This document shows, piece by piece, positions 9,767 through 18,020 of a stretch of DNA of 64,000 bases. Every line of letters starts with the position of its first letter. Position 1 is the stretch's first letter. Source of the DNA: Albibacterium profundi (GTDB lineage Bacteria; Bacteroidota; Bacteroidia; Sphingobacteriales; Sphingobacteriaceae); NCBI RefSeq assembly GCF_042159835.1, contig NZ_JBBVGT010000002.1, positions 2,170,001 through 2,234,000 of the forward strand, in the 5' to 3' direction. Under the pieces are notes generated by a model. The model was not told the origin of the DNA. It made no database searches and saw nothing but the letters and a program-made list of their open reading frames with translations. A program made the position numbers and the translations under genes.

Positions 9767-9769
9767 ATT

Positions 9770-10987
9770 ATGAATAATTCAAAGATTATGATCATCAGTC
9801 TGATGGTCATTGGATTGCTATTGCCTTTTAATCTGTTCGCACAAGGTTTGGCTGGTGAAATTTCCGGACTGCAAGGCGTCCTGAATCAGGTATACAATGA
9901 CATGTTGCCGCTTGCCAGTAAGTTGATTGGTGTGGCTAGAGGGATCGCAGGTTTTGCCGCGTTGTGGTACATCGCTTCGAGGGTCTGGCGACAGATAGCA
10001 TCTGCCGAACCCTTAGATTTTTACCCTTTGTTGCGTCCGTTTGCTTTAGGATTGGCGATCCTGCTTTTCCCTTCGGTGATATCTGTAATGAACGGTGTGC
10101 TCCAGCCGGTCGTGGATGCGACCTCGGGAATGGTGAGCGATTCGAATAAAGCCATATCGGTCTTGTTGGAACGGAAAGAGGAAGCTGTTAAAAACACAAG
10201 ATCCTGGGATATGTATGTTGGCGAAACCGGATCGGGCGACCGAGACAAGTGGTATAAATATACCCATCCGGAAGAAGCACTTGGTGACGGAGAAAACCTC
10301 TTTGAGAGCATCAGCAATGACATGAAGTTCTGGATGGATAAGCAATCTTACAACTTTCGAAACTCGATCAAACAATGGATGAGCGAAGTGCTACAGGTTT
10401 TGTACCAAGCTGCTGCTCTCTGTATCAATACCATACGGACTTTTTACCTGATCGTCTTGGCGATACTGGGTCCACTCGTATTTGGCTTTGCAGTCTTTGA
10501 TGGGTTCCAACATACATTGACCGTGTGGTTGGCCAGGTACATCAATGTGTTTCTTTGGCTACCCATAGCCAATATTTTCAGTTCAATCTTGGGTAAGATT
10601 CAGGAGAACATGTTGAAGTTGGACATCTCACAGGTAGAGGGGGCTGGTGACACATTTTTCAGTTCTACCGATACTGCTTACCTGATCTTTATGGTTATCG
10701 GTATTGCTGGATATTTCACGGTGCCGAATATTGCCAATTATGTCGTTCACGCAGGTGGTGGGAATGGACTGCTTCATAAAGTAAACTCGGTTATCATAAG
10801 TTCATCGAATACGATCATGTCCACGGGGAGCGCAGCCGGGGGCATGATGGCCGATGCGCTCGGAAACCAAAAAGGCAGCATGCAACAGGGTATGGCGTCC
10901 TTCGGTCAGTCATCAGGCTATTTCGATAGTAACGAATCTTTGCAATCAAAATTCCAAGAAGATCGGATTTCAGGGAAAAACAATTAA
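9770..10987 (+). CDS. traJ: TraJ, polytopic inner membrane conjugation protein (VirB6-like)
   Basis: After a signal-like N-terminus (ending NLFAQG) come about six hydrophobic segments, including WYIASRVWRQIASAEPLDFY and AILGPLVFGFAVFDGF, both typical of TraJ of Bacteroidetes conjugative transposons. TraJ is the VirB6/TrbL-like channel component. The tail is glycine- and serine-rich. The length of 405 residues is normal. It begins three bases after the preceding gene and is followed 11 bases later by traK. Confidence 0.9.
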   Translation: MNNSKIMIISLMVIGLLLPFNLFAQGLAGEISGLQGVLNQVYNDMLPLASKLIGVARGIAGFAALWYIASRVWRQIASAEPLDFYPLLRPFALGLAILLFPSVISVMNGVLQPVVDATSGMVSDSNKAISVLLERKEEAVKNTRSWDMYVGETGSGDRDKWYKYTHPEEALGDGENLFESISNDMKFWMDKQSYNFRNSIKQWMSEVLQVLYQAAALCINTIRTFYLIVLAILGPLVFGFAVFDGFQHTLTVWLARYINVFLWLPIANIFSSILGKIQENMLKLDISQVEGAGDTFFSSTDTAYLIFMVIGIAGYFTVPNIANYVVHAGGGNGLLHKVNSVIISSSNTIMSTGSAAGGMMADALGNQKGSMQQGMASFGQSSGYFDSNESLQSKFQEDRISGKNN

Positions 10988-10998
10988 ACATTAAACCT

Positions 10999-11615
10999 AT
11001 GTTTCAACAACTCAAGAATATAGACACAGCTTTCAAACATGTGAAAGCATTTACCATTGTGGTCATTATTGTCTGTCTATGTATTTCGGCTTTTGCTCTG
11101 ACCAAGAGCTATGAAGCGATACAGACAGCGCAGGATCGGATTTACATACTTGCAAACGGGAAGGTGATGGAAGCCTTTGCTGCGAGTCGAAAAGACAACA
11201 TACAGGTAGAAGCTCGCGACCATGTAGAGACTTTTCACCAGTACTTCTTTTCGCTCGACCCTGATGATCAGGTCATTGAAACCAATATTCGAAATGCACT
11301 TTATCTCGCAGATGGATCAGCAAAATCACAATACGACAATCTAAAAGAGAAAGGATATTATGCGGATTTGATCGCGGCCAATATTAGTCAAAGTATAAAG
11401 ATTGATAGTATCATGCTTGATATCGATCAATACCCATACATGTTTCGATGCTATGCTACACAAGAATTGACGAGATCAACATCGCAAAAAACCGGGTTCT
11501 GGTAACGGAAGGTTTCCTGAGAAGCGTGAGCAGATCAGACAATAACCCACATGGTTTTTTAATCGAACAGTGGCGAATAATAGATAACAGTGATCACTCT
11601 CTAGAACCGAATTAA
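10999..11615 (+). pseudogene. traK: traK (VirB8-like), broken by a frameshift near its 3' end
   Basis: The first 168 codons encode a normal TraK: one N-terminal membrane span and a periplasmic domain through YMFRCYATQELTRS. The frame then stops at 11503-11505. The missing conserved end (VTEGFLRSVSRSDNNPHGF, then IEQWRII) is encoded in the -1 frame from about 11490 to the TAA at 11613-11615. The break lies at a run of six A (11485-11490); seven A would restore one frame of about 205 codons, close to the family length. It may be a real mutation or a sequencing error. TraK is essential in related elements. Confidence 0.85.
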
Positions 11616-11616
11616 C

Positions 11617-11841
11617 ATGCTTTTCAGGAAAAAACACAGCAGCGGTGAGACAAGCGCAGAGCACGATCAGACAGCAAAACGGATAGCGACGCGAATCTTA
11701 AATATACAGATACGAGCTGCTTCTTACTTGAACAAAAAGACCGCTCATTATTCGAGGTTCCAGAAGCAACTGTTGCTTCTGTTGGTGAGTCTTTTTTTTA
11801 GTGCGGTGAGCTTGATGCTCATTTTTCAATCAATTTTTTAA
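11617..11841 (+). CDS. TraL-like small membrane protein
   Basis: This 74-residue protein has a basic N-terminal half and a single C-terminal membrane span (about residues 51-72). A small gene of this type usually lies between traK and traM in Bacteroidetes elements and is called traL. The start ATG at 11617 is one base after the stop of the restored traK frame, which supports the reconstruction of traK. No motif fixes its function. Confidence 0.6.
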   Translation: MLFRKKHSSGETSAEHDQTAKRIATRILNIQIRAASYLNKKTAHYSRFQKQLLLLLVSLFFSAVSLMLIFQSIF

Positions 11842-11859
11842 TCCTTTAAAATTTATTTT

Positions 11860-13011
11860 ATGAAAACACAACAATCAGAAGAAACCAAACGCAGACGCAG
11901 GTTTCTATTAGTACTCCCTTTGCTCGTGATTCCTTTTGTCACGATGGGTTTTTGGGCAATGGGAGGAGGGACAGGTACGGGAGATTTTTCGAATCATAAA
12001 GACCGTTCATCATTGAGTACCGAATTGCCAGAAGCGAAATTCAACGGACAGGAGGACAAAGACAAGTTCAGTCTATACGAGGCATTAGAAAGGAAGAAAG
12101 AAGAACAGTTGAAAGCAAAGAAGGAGGATGTATTTAATTCTCTAGCCTTTCGAGACTCTGGACAAGAAGAAGACCCCAACGAAATACTGATCAATAAAAA
12201 GCTTCAGGCGATCAACGAAGAATTGGATCGACAGGCTGTAGATGAAACTGATGTTTCTTCCGCTGGTGCATCAATTACTAAAAATGCGTCGGCTGGGGAT
12301 ATGGGTGCCGATGTTGAACGCCTTGAGAACCTGATGATGAGTTTTCAGGATACGGAGGGCGAGGATAAAGAAATGGCACAATTGAACGTGATCTTGGACA
12401 AAATCTTGAAAATACAAAATCCGGGCGTCTCAGCTGAGCAGACAGAGCAGCAGGCGTTTCACAATGCCGATGCTAAACAAATGCCTCAGGTTCGTGTTGC
12501 TGATTCCACGGATATCGATGCGTACCAGTCTAACATGAACGATCACCGTGCTGGAAATACAATTCATGCCGTAATTCATGAAACTGCTGATATTGTCTCA
12601 GGTTCTGTGATTAAGCTCAGGTTACTTGATGCGATCGTTGTCAACGATGTATTGATTCCGAAGAATGACTTCATTTACGGGGTTGCTTCAATTCGTGATG
12701 AACGGTTGAATATTGATATTCCTTCACTCCGCTATAAAAATTCAATTCTGACGGTATCCTTATCTGCCTATGATCTCGACGGTTTGGAGGGTCTGTACAT
12801 TCCGGGTGCGATTACTCGGGACGCTACGAAAACGGGAGTCAACGATGCAATGCAAAGCGTTCAGCTTTTAACCATGGACAATTCGCTATCTGACCAAGCG
12901 GCAAATGCCGGTGTTCAGGCTGCGAAAGGGCTATTTGGTAAAAAGGTAAAGCAGATACGGGTAAAAGTAAAAGCTGGCTATGAACTTTTATTGCGCGACA
13001 ATAATCTTTAA
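11860..13011 (+). CDS. traM: TraM, VirB10-like conjugation protein
   Basis: A single membrane span at about residues 14-31 follows a basic start, then a long variable, charged region, and from about residue 235 a conserved domain with GSVIKLRLLDAIVVNDVLIP and LEGLYIPGAITRDATK. This is the TraM family of Bacteroidetes conjugative transposons, equivalent to VirB10, which spans the periplasm and links the inner and outer membrane parts. The length of 383 residues is normal. It lies between traL and traN with 17 bases before the latter. Confidence 0.9.
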   Translation: MKTQQSEETKRRRRFLLVLPLLVIPFVTMGFWAMGGGTGTGDFSNHKDRSSLSTELPEAKFNGQEDKDKFSLYEALERKKEEQLKAKKEDVFNSLAFRDSGQEEDPNEILINKKLQAINEELDRQAVDETDVSSAGASITKNASAGDMGADVERLENLMMSFQDTEGEDKEMAQLNVILDKILKIQNPGVSAEQTEQQAFHNADAKQMPQVRVADSTDIDAYQSNMNDHRAGNTIHAVIHETADIVSGSVIKLRLLDAIVVNDVLIPKNDFIYGVASIRDERLNIDIPSLRYKNSILTVSLSAYDLDGLEGLYIPGAITRDATKTGVNDAMQSVQLLTMDNSLSDQAANAGVQAAKGLFGKKVKQIRVKVKAGYELLLRDNNL

Positions 13012-13028
13012 AATTAATCTACTACAAT

Positions 13029-13610
13029 ATGAAAATTATAATCTATTTGATTCCAGTGTTTTTGGGATTGTTTGGTGACGTGTTTGCAAGGACGCCCGCT
13101 TGCTTTAACCCTTGGTCATTAGAGCTCAGACATACTTCGGATTCAGCTTTTATTTCAAAAGGGATTACCAAAGAAGATATAGACGAGATAGCCAAGATGG
13201 TTTTTCGCAATCCGATGTTTCATCGAATCAGTAAAGACAAGAACGGAAAGGTCAAGGCGAAAGTAGGTGATATTACTGTTTCCGATAATACGCTTTTTTA
13301 TAAAGTAAGGTTGATTAATCAGTCGAACATCAATTTTGATATTGACTTCATCCGTTTTTTCATCCGTGATCTGAACGTTGCAAAACGAACAGTGACCCAA
13401 GAAAGAAAATTAACCCCGGTGTCTTCTTACGGTGTATTCGACAGAACGATTGAGGGGAATACAAGAGGACAGTTTGTCTTCGCACTGGAAAAGTTTGCCA
13501 TTGCAAAAGACCAAGCGCTTTTCATTGAAATCTACGAAAAGAAAGGAGGGAGACATCTGTATCTAAAAATCAAAAGGTCCGATATCGAAAATGCAAGATC
13601 AGTCAAATGA
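13029..13610 (+). CDS. traN: TraN (DUF4138, VirB9-like), short at the N-terminus
   Basis: The C-terminal 110 residues (SNINFDIDFIRFFIRD, AKRTVTQERKLTP, EIYEKKGGRH) are a clear match to DUF4138/TraN, the VirB9-like outer membrane component. The protein has a signal peptide (ending VFARTPA) but only 193 residues, whereas family members usually have about 280-330. The beta domain between signal peptide and C-terminal domain is largely absent. There is no room for it upstream because traM ends 17 bases before. It is either a shortened variant or a deletion derivative. Confidence 0.8.
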   Translation: MKIIIYLIPVFLGLFGDVFARTPACFNPWSLELRHTSDSAFISKGITKEDIDEIAKMVFRNPMFHRISKDKNGKVKAKVGDITVSDNTLFYKVRLINQSNINFDIDFIRFFIRDLNVAKRTVTQERKLTPVSSYGVFDRTIEGNTRGQFVFALEKFAIAKDQALFIEIYEKKGGRHLYLKIKRSDIENARSVK

Positions 13611-13710
13611 GCTAATAGACAGTTTACCCAAGGATTATGGTCTGAAAGAGCGAAATATCCTGAAGATCAATGTACATGAAGTATATCAGAAACTATTAAT
13701 AATCAAATAT

Positions 13711-14496
13711 ATGAACACACAAAACCTAGAATTTTTAGAAACCAATTTAAAGTATTTCGGTTTCGGTGACAAATTAAGAGAGGAGTTAAAAAAGAATATC
13801 GCAGATCAACAAAAAGAATTTCAATTAGAAATTGAAATCCCTCATTATAATAATAAAATGGATTACCAGCTCCATTTCAAAAAATCAGATACGACCGGTA
13901 TGTACTTTTTTAACCGTTATGACGCAAAGCTGCTGAACTCGGAAGCAGGATTCAGTCGTGATCATACTTTCTTCGTGAATAAGGGAAATGGTGTCACAGC
14001 CAAGGAGGCGTTCAATTTACTGGAAGGACGATCCGTTTATAAAAATTTGGTGAATAGGGACGGTGAGAAATACAATGCATGGCTGAAATTGGATTTTGAG
14101 AACACCGATCAGTTCGGTAATTTTAAGATTAAGCAGTTCAGCGATCAATATGGGTATGACCTGAACAAAACCCTAGGAATGTATCCGATCAAAGAACTCG
14201 GTAGCGATGACCAGATGAAAGCGCTCATCAATTCACTTCAAAAAGGGAATGCGCAACAGGTTACGATGAGTCAAAATGGTAAAGAATCCAAATATTTTAT
14301 TGAAGCCGTTCCTCAATACAAAAACCTGAATATTTATGATCAGAAGCGTCAGGTAGTCAAACGTGAAAGCTTACAGAAGCAGGATAGTCATCATGGAAAG
14401 GATACGGGTCAAACGCCTAAAAATAAAAAGACCCAAAAGGCCGAAGCGGATGAAGGAAAAGCTAAGCCGAAGAAATCTCGCGGTAAAAAGGTATGA
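13711..14496 (+). CDS. DUF3945-domain protein, accessory gene of conjugative element
   Basis: The start at 13711 (MNTQNLEFLETNLKYFGFG) is chosen because DUF3945 proteins begin this way. The frame is open upstream to 13591, which would overlap traN by 20 bases. The core LHFKKSDTTGMYFFNRYDAK and NLLEGRSVYKNLVNRDGEKY is typical of these proteins, common on Bacteroidetes mobile elements next to mobilisation or topoisomerase genes. The C-terminal 50 residues are lysine-rich and low in complexity. Function is not known; DNA binding or a role in transfer is possible. Confidence 0.75.
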   Translation: MNTQNLEFLETNLKYFGFGDKLREELKKNIADQQKEFQLEIEIPHYNNKMDYQLHFKKSDTTGMYFFNRYDAKLLNSEAGFSRDHTFFVNKGNGVTAKEAFNLLEGRSVYKNLVNRDGEKYNAWLKLDFENTDQFGNFKIKQFSDQYGYDLNKTLGMYPIKELGSDDQMKALINSLQKGNAQQVTMSQNGKESKYFIEAVPQYKNLNIYDQKRQVVKRESLQKQDSHHGKDTGQTPKNKKTQKAEADEGKAKPKKSRGKKV

Positions 14497-14505
14497 GTTT
14501 AATTT

Positions 14506-14533
14506 GAGGAGAGCTTTCGTGCTCTCCTTTTTT
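14506..14533 (+). terminator. Rho-independent terminator at end of tra operon
   Basis: A hairpin with stem GGAGAGC/GCTCTCC (14508-14514 and 14521-14527) and a six-base loop is followed by six T. It lies 10 bases after the stop of the DUF3945 gene, so it closes the tra transcript. Confidence 0.85.
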
Positions 14534-14601
14534 ATGCAGTTTGTTATATCACTTTCCGGAAAAGCACGTTAAATATAAAGGAGAATCCATAAACCATAAT
14601 T

Positions 14602-15117
14602 ATGAAAGTTGTTTTTACCCTTTGTCTATTATCCCTATTTTTTGTTTCTTGTGACTCTTCAGAAAAGCTTAGCAAAGAAACGGCCATGACGTTGCTTCAG
14701 GAGCAGGATTCATATCCCAAGCCATTAATAGAAGATATTTATATTGGCGACCCAGAGGATGCGAAAAGGTTATTGGATTTAGATCTGGAAGAAGAGGGTT
14801 TGGTGTCGATTCAAACTTCTCAAAAGCTTTCCGAGGTAGGGGGACCACTGATAACGTTTACCGAAAAGGCACAGCCGTACCTTGTAGAGTCTGAAGGGAA
14901 TGATCCGAAAATACAACAGGTTAAGATAGCTGATGAAGAAATAGTGGAGATCGTGAACATTCAGACTGCGGATGACGGAAAAAGCGCCATCGTGGAATAT
15001 CGGACGTCATTCGAAAATGAAACGCCATTTGCAGGGTTGACTCGTGTGGATCTGGAAGAAGAGAATGTGCGGACGGCTAATTTTGTGTTGAGTGATGAGG
15101 GGTGGGGGAGTAGGTGA
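14602..15117 (+). CDS. Putative lipoprotein, exported, acidic
   Basis: The N-terminus is a lipoprotein signal peptide with lipobox LFFVSC (Cys at residue 17). The mature part of about 150 residues is acidic and has no motif I recognise. It comes directly after the tra terminator and so has its own transcript. Surface lipoproteins beside conjugation genes may serve entry exclusion or mating contact, but nothing here proves that. Confidence 0.6.
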   Translation: MKVVFTLCLLSLFFVSCDSSEKLSKETAMTLLQEQDSYPKPLIEDIYIGDPEDAKRLLDLDLEEEGLVSIQTSQKLSEVGGPLITFTEKAQPYLVESEGNDPKIQQVKIADEEIVEIVNIQTADDGKSAIVEYRTSFENETPFAGLTRVDLEEENVRTANFVLSDEGWGSR

Positions 15118-15208
15118 AGTGAACCAATGTATCGCCTCCATTATATCGAATCAAAAGAATAAGAATATTAGTTAGTTTGAAGATCCATATTTGTATGCTC
15201 GAATAGCT

Positions 15209-16219
15209 TCAATTGTGTGTTTCATAAAGTTCGATAAGTTGTTTTCGTGCTTCAGAGATTTTATCACCATCATATTTAACGTTGGGATAGAATTCTTTTA
15301 CATTAATGCCATATGTAAATCCAGTTGGTATATTAGAAATTAGGTTATATTTGGTAATAAGTCCTTGATGCGCCTCTAGCGTGTTTGATTTCTCCCAAGG
15401 TCCTCCTAAGTCAGAAAGTGAGTTATAAAAGAGAAACGCTTGTTCTTGGTTGGATAATTGAGCTCTCAATATTTTGATATAGTCATATTTTTCTTGGTAG
15501 GTAAATAAGTTCTCGGATTGACTATCCACGAATCTAATCGTCTGAAATAGATGTCTAAAATAATGACTTAGACGTGATTGGTGGCCTTCAAACGGTTTAT
15601 AATCGAACCCATTTTCTTTAATAATATTTTTTTGGCAGGTCTTGAATGTATCAAATATCGTTTTCAAATAGGGTTCGTGTTTCTGTAACCTTTCTTTCAG
15701 AATTTGAACTGACGACTCTCCAACTGCGCCGTAGAAAAAACATAAATAAGAAATGTTTATAATATCTAATTTAGATAATTTGAACTCAGGGCCAATTGTA
15801 ACCGTACTAACTGTTTCTATTGCTTCTTTACAGAAGCCAAACTCGCGATGCATTGACAGGAATATCTTTCCACCTTGTCTGTCTTTTATGTTTATTTGAA
15901 GTCTATTTTCTCTGTGAATATTCAGAAGGTTGAAGAATTTTGTCTCAAATAGTTGCTTATCAAAATTACGTTGTTGCTTTTCGATTGAATCTTCCTGTGA
16001 TTCTAGAGTTTTTATCAGCATAATTACCCCTGCTAACGAAAACACTGCACCCAGTATTCCTCCCACGAATGTTCCATAGCTTGCGAAAACATCCGTATCA
16101 ATTGGGAGGTCTTTAGTTAATCTTGTCGTTTTCGTCAAATATAGTACCAGCGTACCAAGTGAAAAAATTACTCCAATAGATATAAAAGCTTTTATTAAAT
16201 GAGTACGATTTCTTTTCAT
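15209..16219 (-). CDS. Putative phage abortive infection protein (AbiC-like, membrane)
   Basis: Two membrane spans at residues 9-29 and 47-69 are followed by a short coiled coil (KTLESQEDSIEKQQRNFDKQ) and a helical domain containing FETKFFNLLNIHRENR, LSHYFRHLFQTIRFVD and LSNQEQAFLFYNSLSD. This is the pattern of the putative phage abortive infection protein family named after lactococcal AbiC. The gene stands alone on the minus strand between the conjugation genes and the phosphorothioation locus. It is the second Abi-type gene in the element. The mechanism is not known. Confidence 0.75.
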   Translation of the reverse strand: MKRNRTHLIKAFISIGVIFSLGTLVLYLTKTTRLTKDLPIDTDVFASYGTFVGGILGAVFSLAGVIMLIKTLESQEDSIEKQQRNFDKQLFETKFFNLLNIHRENRLQINIKDRQGGKIFLSMHREFGFCKEAIETVSTVTIGPEFKLSKLDIINISYLCFFYGAVGESSVQILKERLQKHEPYLKTIFDTFKTCQKNIIKENGFDYKPFEGHQSRLSHYFRHLFQTIRFVDSQSENLFTYQEKYDYIKILRAQLSNQEQAFLFYNSLSDLGGPWEKSNTLEAHQGLITKYNLISNIPTGFTYGINVKEFYPNVKYDGDKISEARKQLIELYETHN

Positions 16220-16373
16220 AAAGAAGTGGTTTATTAATAGATGTACATTTTGAAAGTATTCAAAGATGAAATCTAGGGATTATTCGATTTATTAGCAACA
16301 GGAATTGAGTGACGATTCTAATAATCAGGTACATTTTGAGTGATGTATTAACTATTGCCATAAAGTTAGCCTT

Positions 16374-16483
16374 CAACTTTGCACATAGATTCGCTGTCAC
16401 CAATATCGTATTTGAAAAATGGGTATCCCTTTAGGGAGCCTCCGCATTTTTAAAATCTCCATATTGCCTTTAGTGCAAAGTTG
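16374..16483. repeat. Spaced inverted repeat upstream of radC-like gene
   Basis: CAACTTTGCAC at 16374-16384 recurs as its reverse complement GTGCAAAGTTG at 16473-16483, with 88 bases between. The rest of this 310-base gap holds a small hairpin (CCCTTTAGGG near 16430) and no gene that I can support. It ends 49 bases before the RadC-like start and may be a control region or an att-like site. Confidence 0.5.
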
Positions 16484-16532
16484 AGACTGTGAAAATGTCA
16501 TAATTAATTTTTAACTCTTAAATCTCAAGATT

Positions 16533-17003
16533 ATGGCTATTTCAAAAAATCAAATCTCATTGCATCAGGTATCCGAAATCAATTTAACTTATCAACCAAA
16601 ATTTAAAGCAAGTGAGCGACCGCAAATATCAAGTTCTAAGGATGCATTCGATGTTCTTTATAACAATTGGGATTTGGGTAAAATCCAAATGCTTGAGCAG
16701 TTCAAAATTATATTACTGAATAGAGCCAATAAAGTAATCGGAATATTTCAGGTATCATCAGGTGGAATTGCAGGAACCGTCGCTGATCCGAAATTGATTT
16801 TTGCAGTAGCCTTGAAAGCATGCGCCAGTTCAATCGTGCTTAGTCACAACCATCCCTCTGGAAATCTAAAACCCAGTCCACAGGATGTTGAGCTAACGAA
16901 GAAAATAGTAACAGCTGGAAATTATTTGGATATACGGGTGTTAGATCATGTTATCGTTACTAAAGACAGTTATTTCTCATTTGCTGATGAAGGGATGATG
17001 TGA
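16533..17003 (+). CDS. radC: RadC-family JAB-domain protein
   Basis: The 156-residue protein carries the JAB/MPN metalloprotease-like motif SHNHPSGNLKPSPQD, the signature of RadC/YeeS proteins. RadC was named for DNA repair but its activity is unsettled; truncated forms of this size are frequent cargo in Bacteroidetes conjugative elements and near defence genes. The helix-hairpin-helix domain of full-length RadC is absent. It stands just upstream of the phosphorothioation locus, on the same strand but separated by 120 bases. Confidence 0.85.
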   Translation: MAISKNQISLHQVSEINLTYQPKFKASERPQISSSKDAFDVLYNNWDLGKIQMLEQFKIILLNRANKVIGIFQVSSGGIAGTVADPKLIFAVALKACASSIVLSHNHPSGNLKPSPQDVELTKKIVTAGNYLDIRVLDHVIVTKDSYFSFADEGMM

Positions 17004-17123
17004 AGCATCCCTTCATCAGCAAGACAATAGGGTCATGAATTGTAGATAAAAGGTAAATTTTACAAAATCCAATTCTATTATAGTTATATTTTGTTACTTT
17101 GTAGAAAAGAATCAAGATACATA

Positions 17124-18020
17124 ATGTCTGAGATATTGACTAGTTCATTAACCAAATTTACCTTCTCTGGCCACGACACTTTTCATTGTAGACAACTATG
17201 GCTAAAGAAAGGTTACGATTTTGTGAAGGCGGGTTATAAATTCACGGATAGTGAGTCGGTCGTTTTATTAGGTGTAGGAAAGAATATGGTGTCCGCAATC
17301 TATTTTTGGATGAAAGCATTTGGGTTGGTCGACAAGAATGGGAATACTACCGAGATTGCTAATTATATTTTTTCTCCGGAAGGGAAGGATCCTTATCTAG
17401 AAGATGAAGCAACATTGTGGCTGCTCCATTATCATTTAATAGATCAGGGACTTGCGTCTATATATGGCTTGGTCTTTAATGATTTGCGTAAAGAAAAAGT
17501 AGAGTTTACAAAAGATAATTTCTTGTTGTTTGTAGAAAGAAAAGCGAGTGAAATCGGCTTTACCCAATTTAATAAGAAAACTGCTGCTACGGACTTCGAT
17601 GTGTTGATCAAAATGTATATTAGGACAACAGGGCAAGTGAAAGATAAGGAAGATACATTTTCTGGATTATTGACGGACTTAAATCTTATACAGGAGGAGA
17701 AAAAGGCAAACTCTTTATATTCTATACCTAATGAAGATCGTAATAGTTTGCCGGAGGAGATTGTTTTATATACAATTCTGAATGATGATAATTTTCAAAA
17801 TTCGATCAGCTTGAATACCTTGTTTCAAGACAAAAATCAAGCAGGGTCTGTTTTTGCGATAACGAAAAATGCGTTAATGGAAAAATTGGAATCTTTGGCA
17901 GATAACTCGGAATATCGGAAGTACGGTATTACTTTGAGTGATCACGCAGGTGTTAAGGAGCTACAATTTACATCGAAACCGGATAAATTTGACGTGTTAA
18001 ATAATTACTATGGCAAATAA
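17124..18020 (+). CDS. sspB: SspB-like protein (DUF4007), phosphorothioation nickase candidate
   Basis: The protein (298 residues) opens with FSGHDTFHCRQLWLKKGYDF at residues 14-33, the hallmark of DUF4007, and has GVGKNMVSAI shortly after. DUF4007 is the domain of SspB, the DNA-nicking subunit of the single-strand phosphorothioation system SspABCD. The start at 17124 is preferred because this family starts shortly before the FSGH motif; the frame is open further upstream to 17091. It overlaps the ATPase gene by 11 bases. The assignment rests on the motif and on the adjoining sspC and sspD genes. Confidence 0.85.
   Translation: MSEILTSSLTKFTFSGHDTFHCRQLWLKKGYDFVKAGYKFTDSESVVLLGVGKNMVSAIYFWMKAFGLVDKNGNTTEIANYIFSPEGKDPYLEDEATLWLLHYHLIDQGLASIYGLVFNDLRKEKVEFTKDNFLLFVERKASEIGFTQFNKKTAATDFDVLIKMYIRTTGQVKDKEDTFSGLLTDLNLIQEEKKANSLYSIPNEDRNSLPEEIVLYTILNDDNFQNSISLNTLFQDKNQAGSVFAITKNALMEKLESLADNSEYRKYGITLSDHAGVKELQFTSKPDKFDVLNNYYGK

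Noticed and set aside
10999..11505. A programmed frameshift in traK.
   Set aside because: The A run is not in the phase of a normal X XXY YYZ slippery site, and other traK genes are not known to need one; an indel is simpler.
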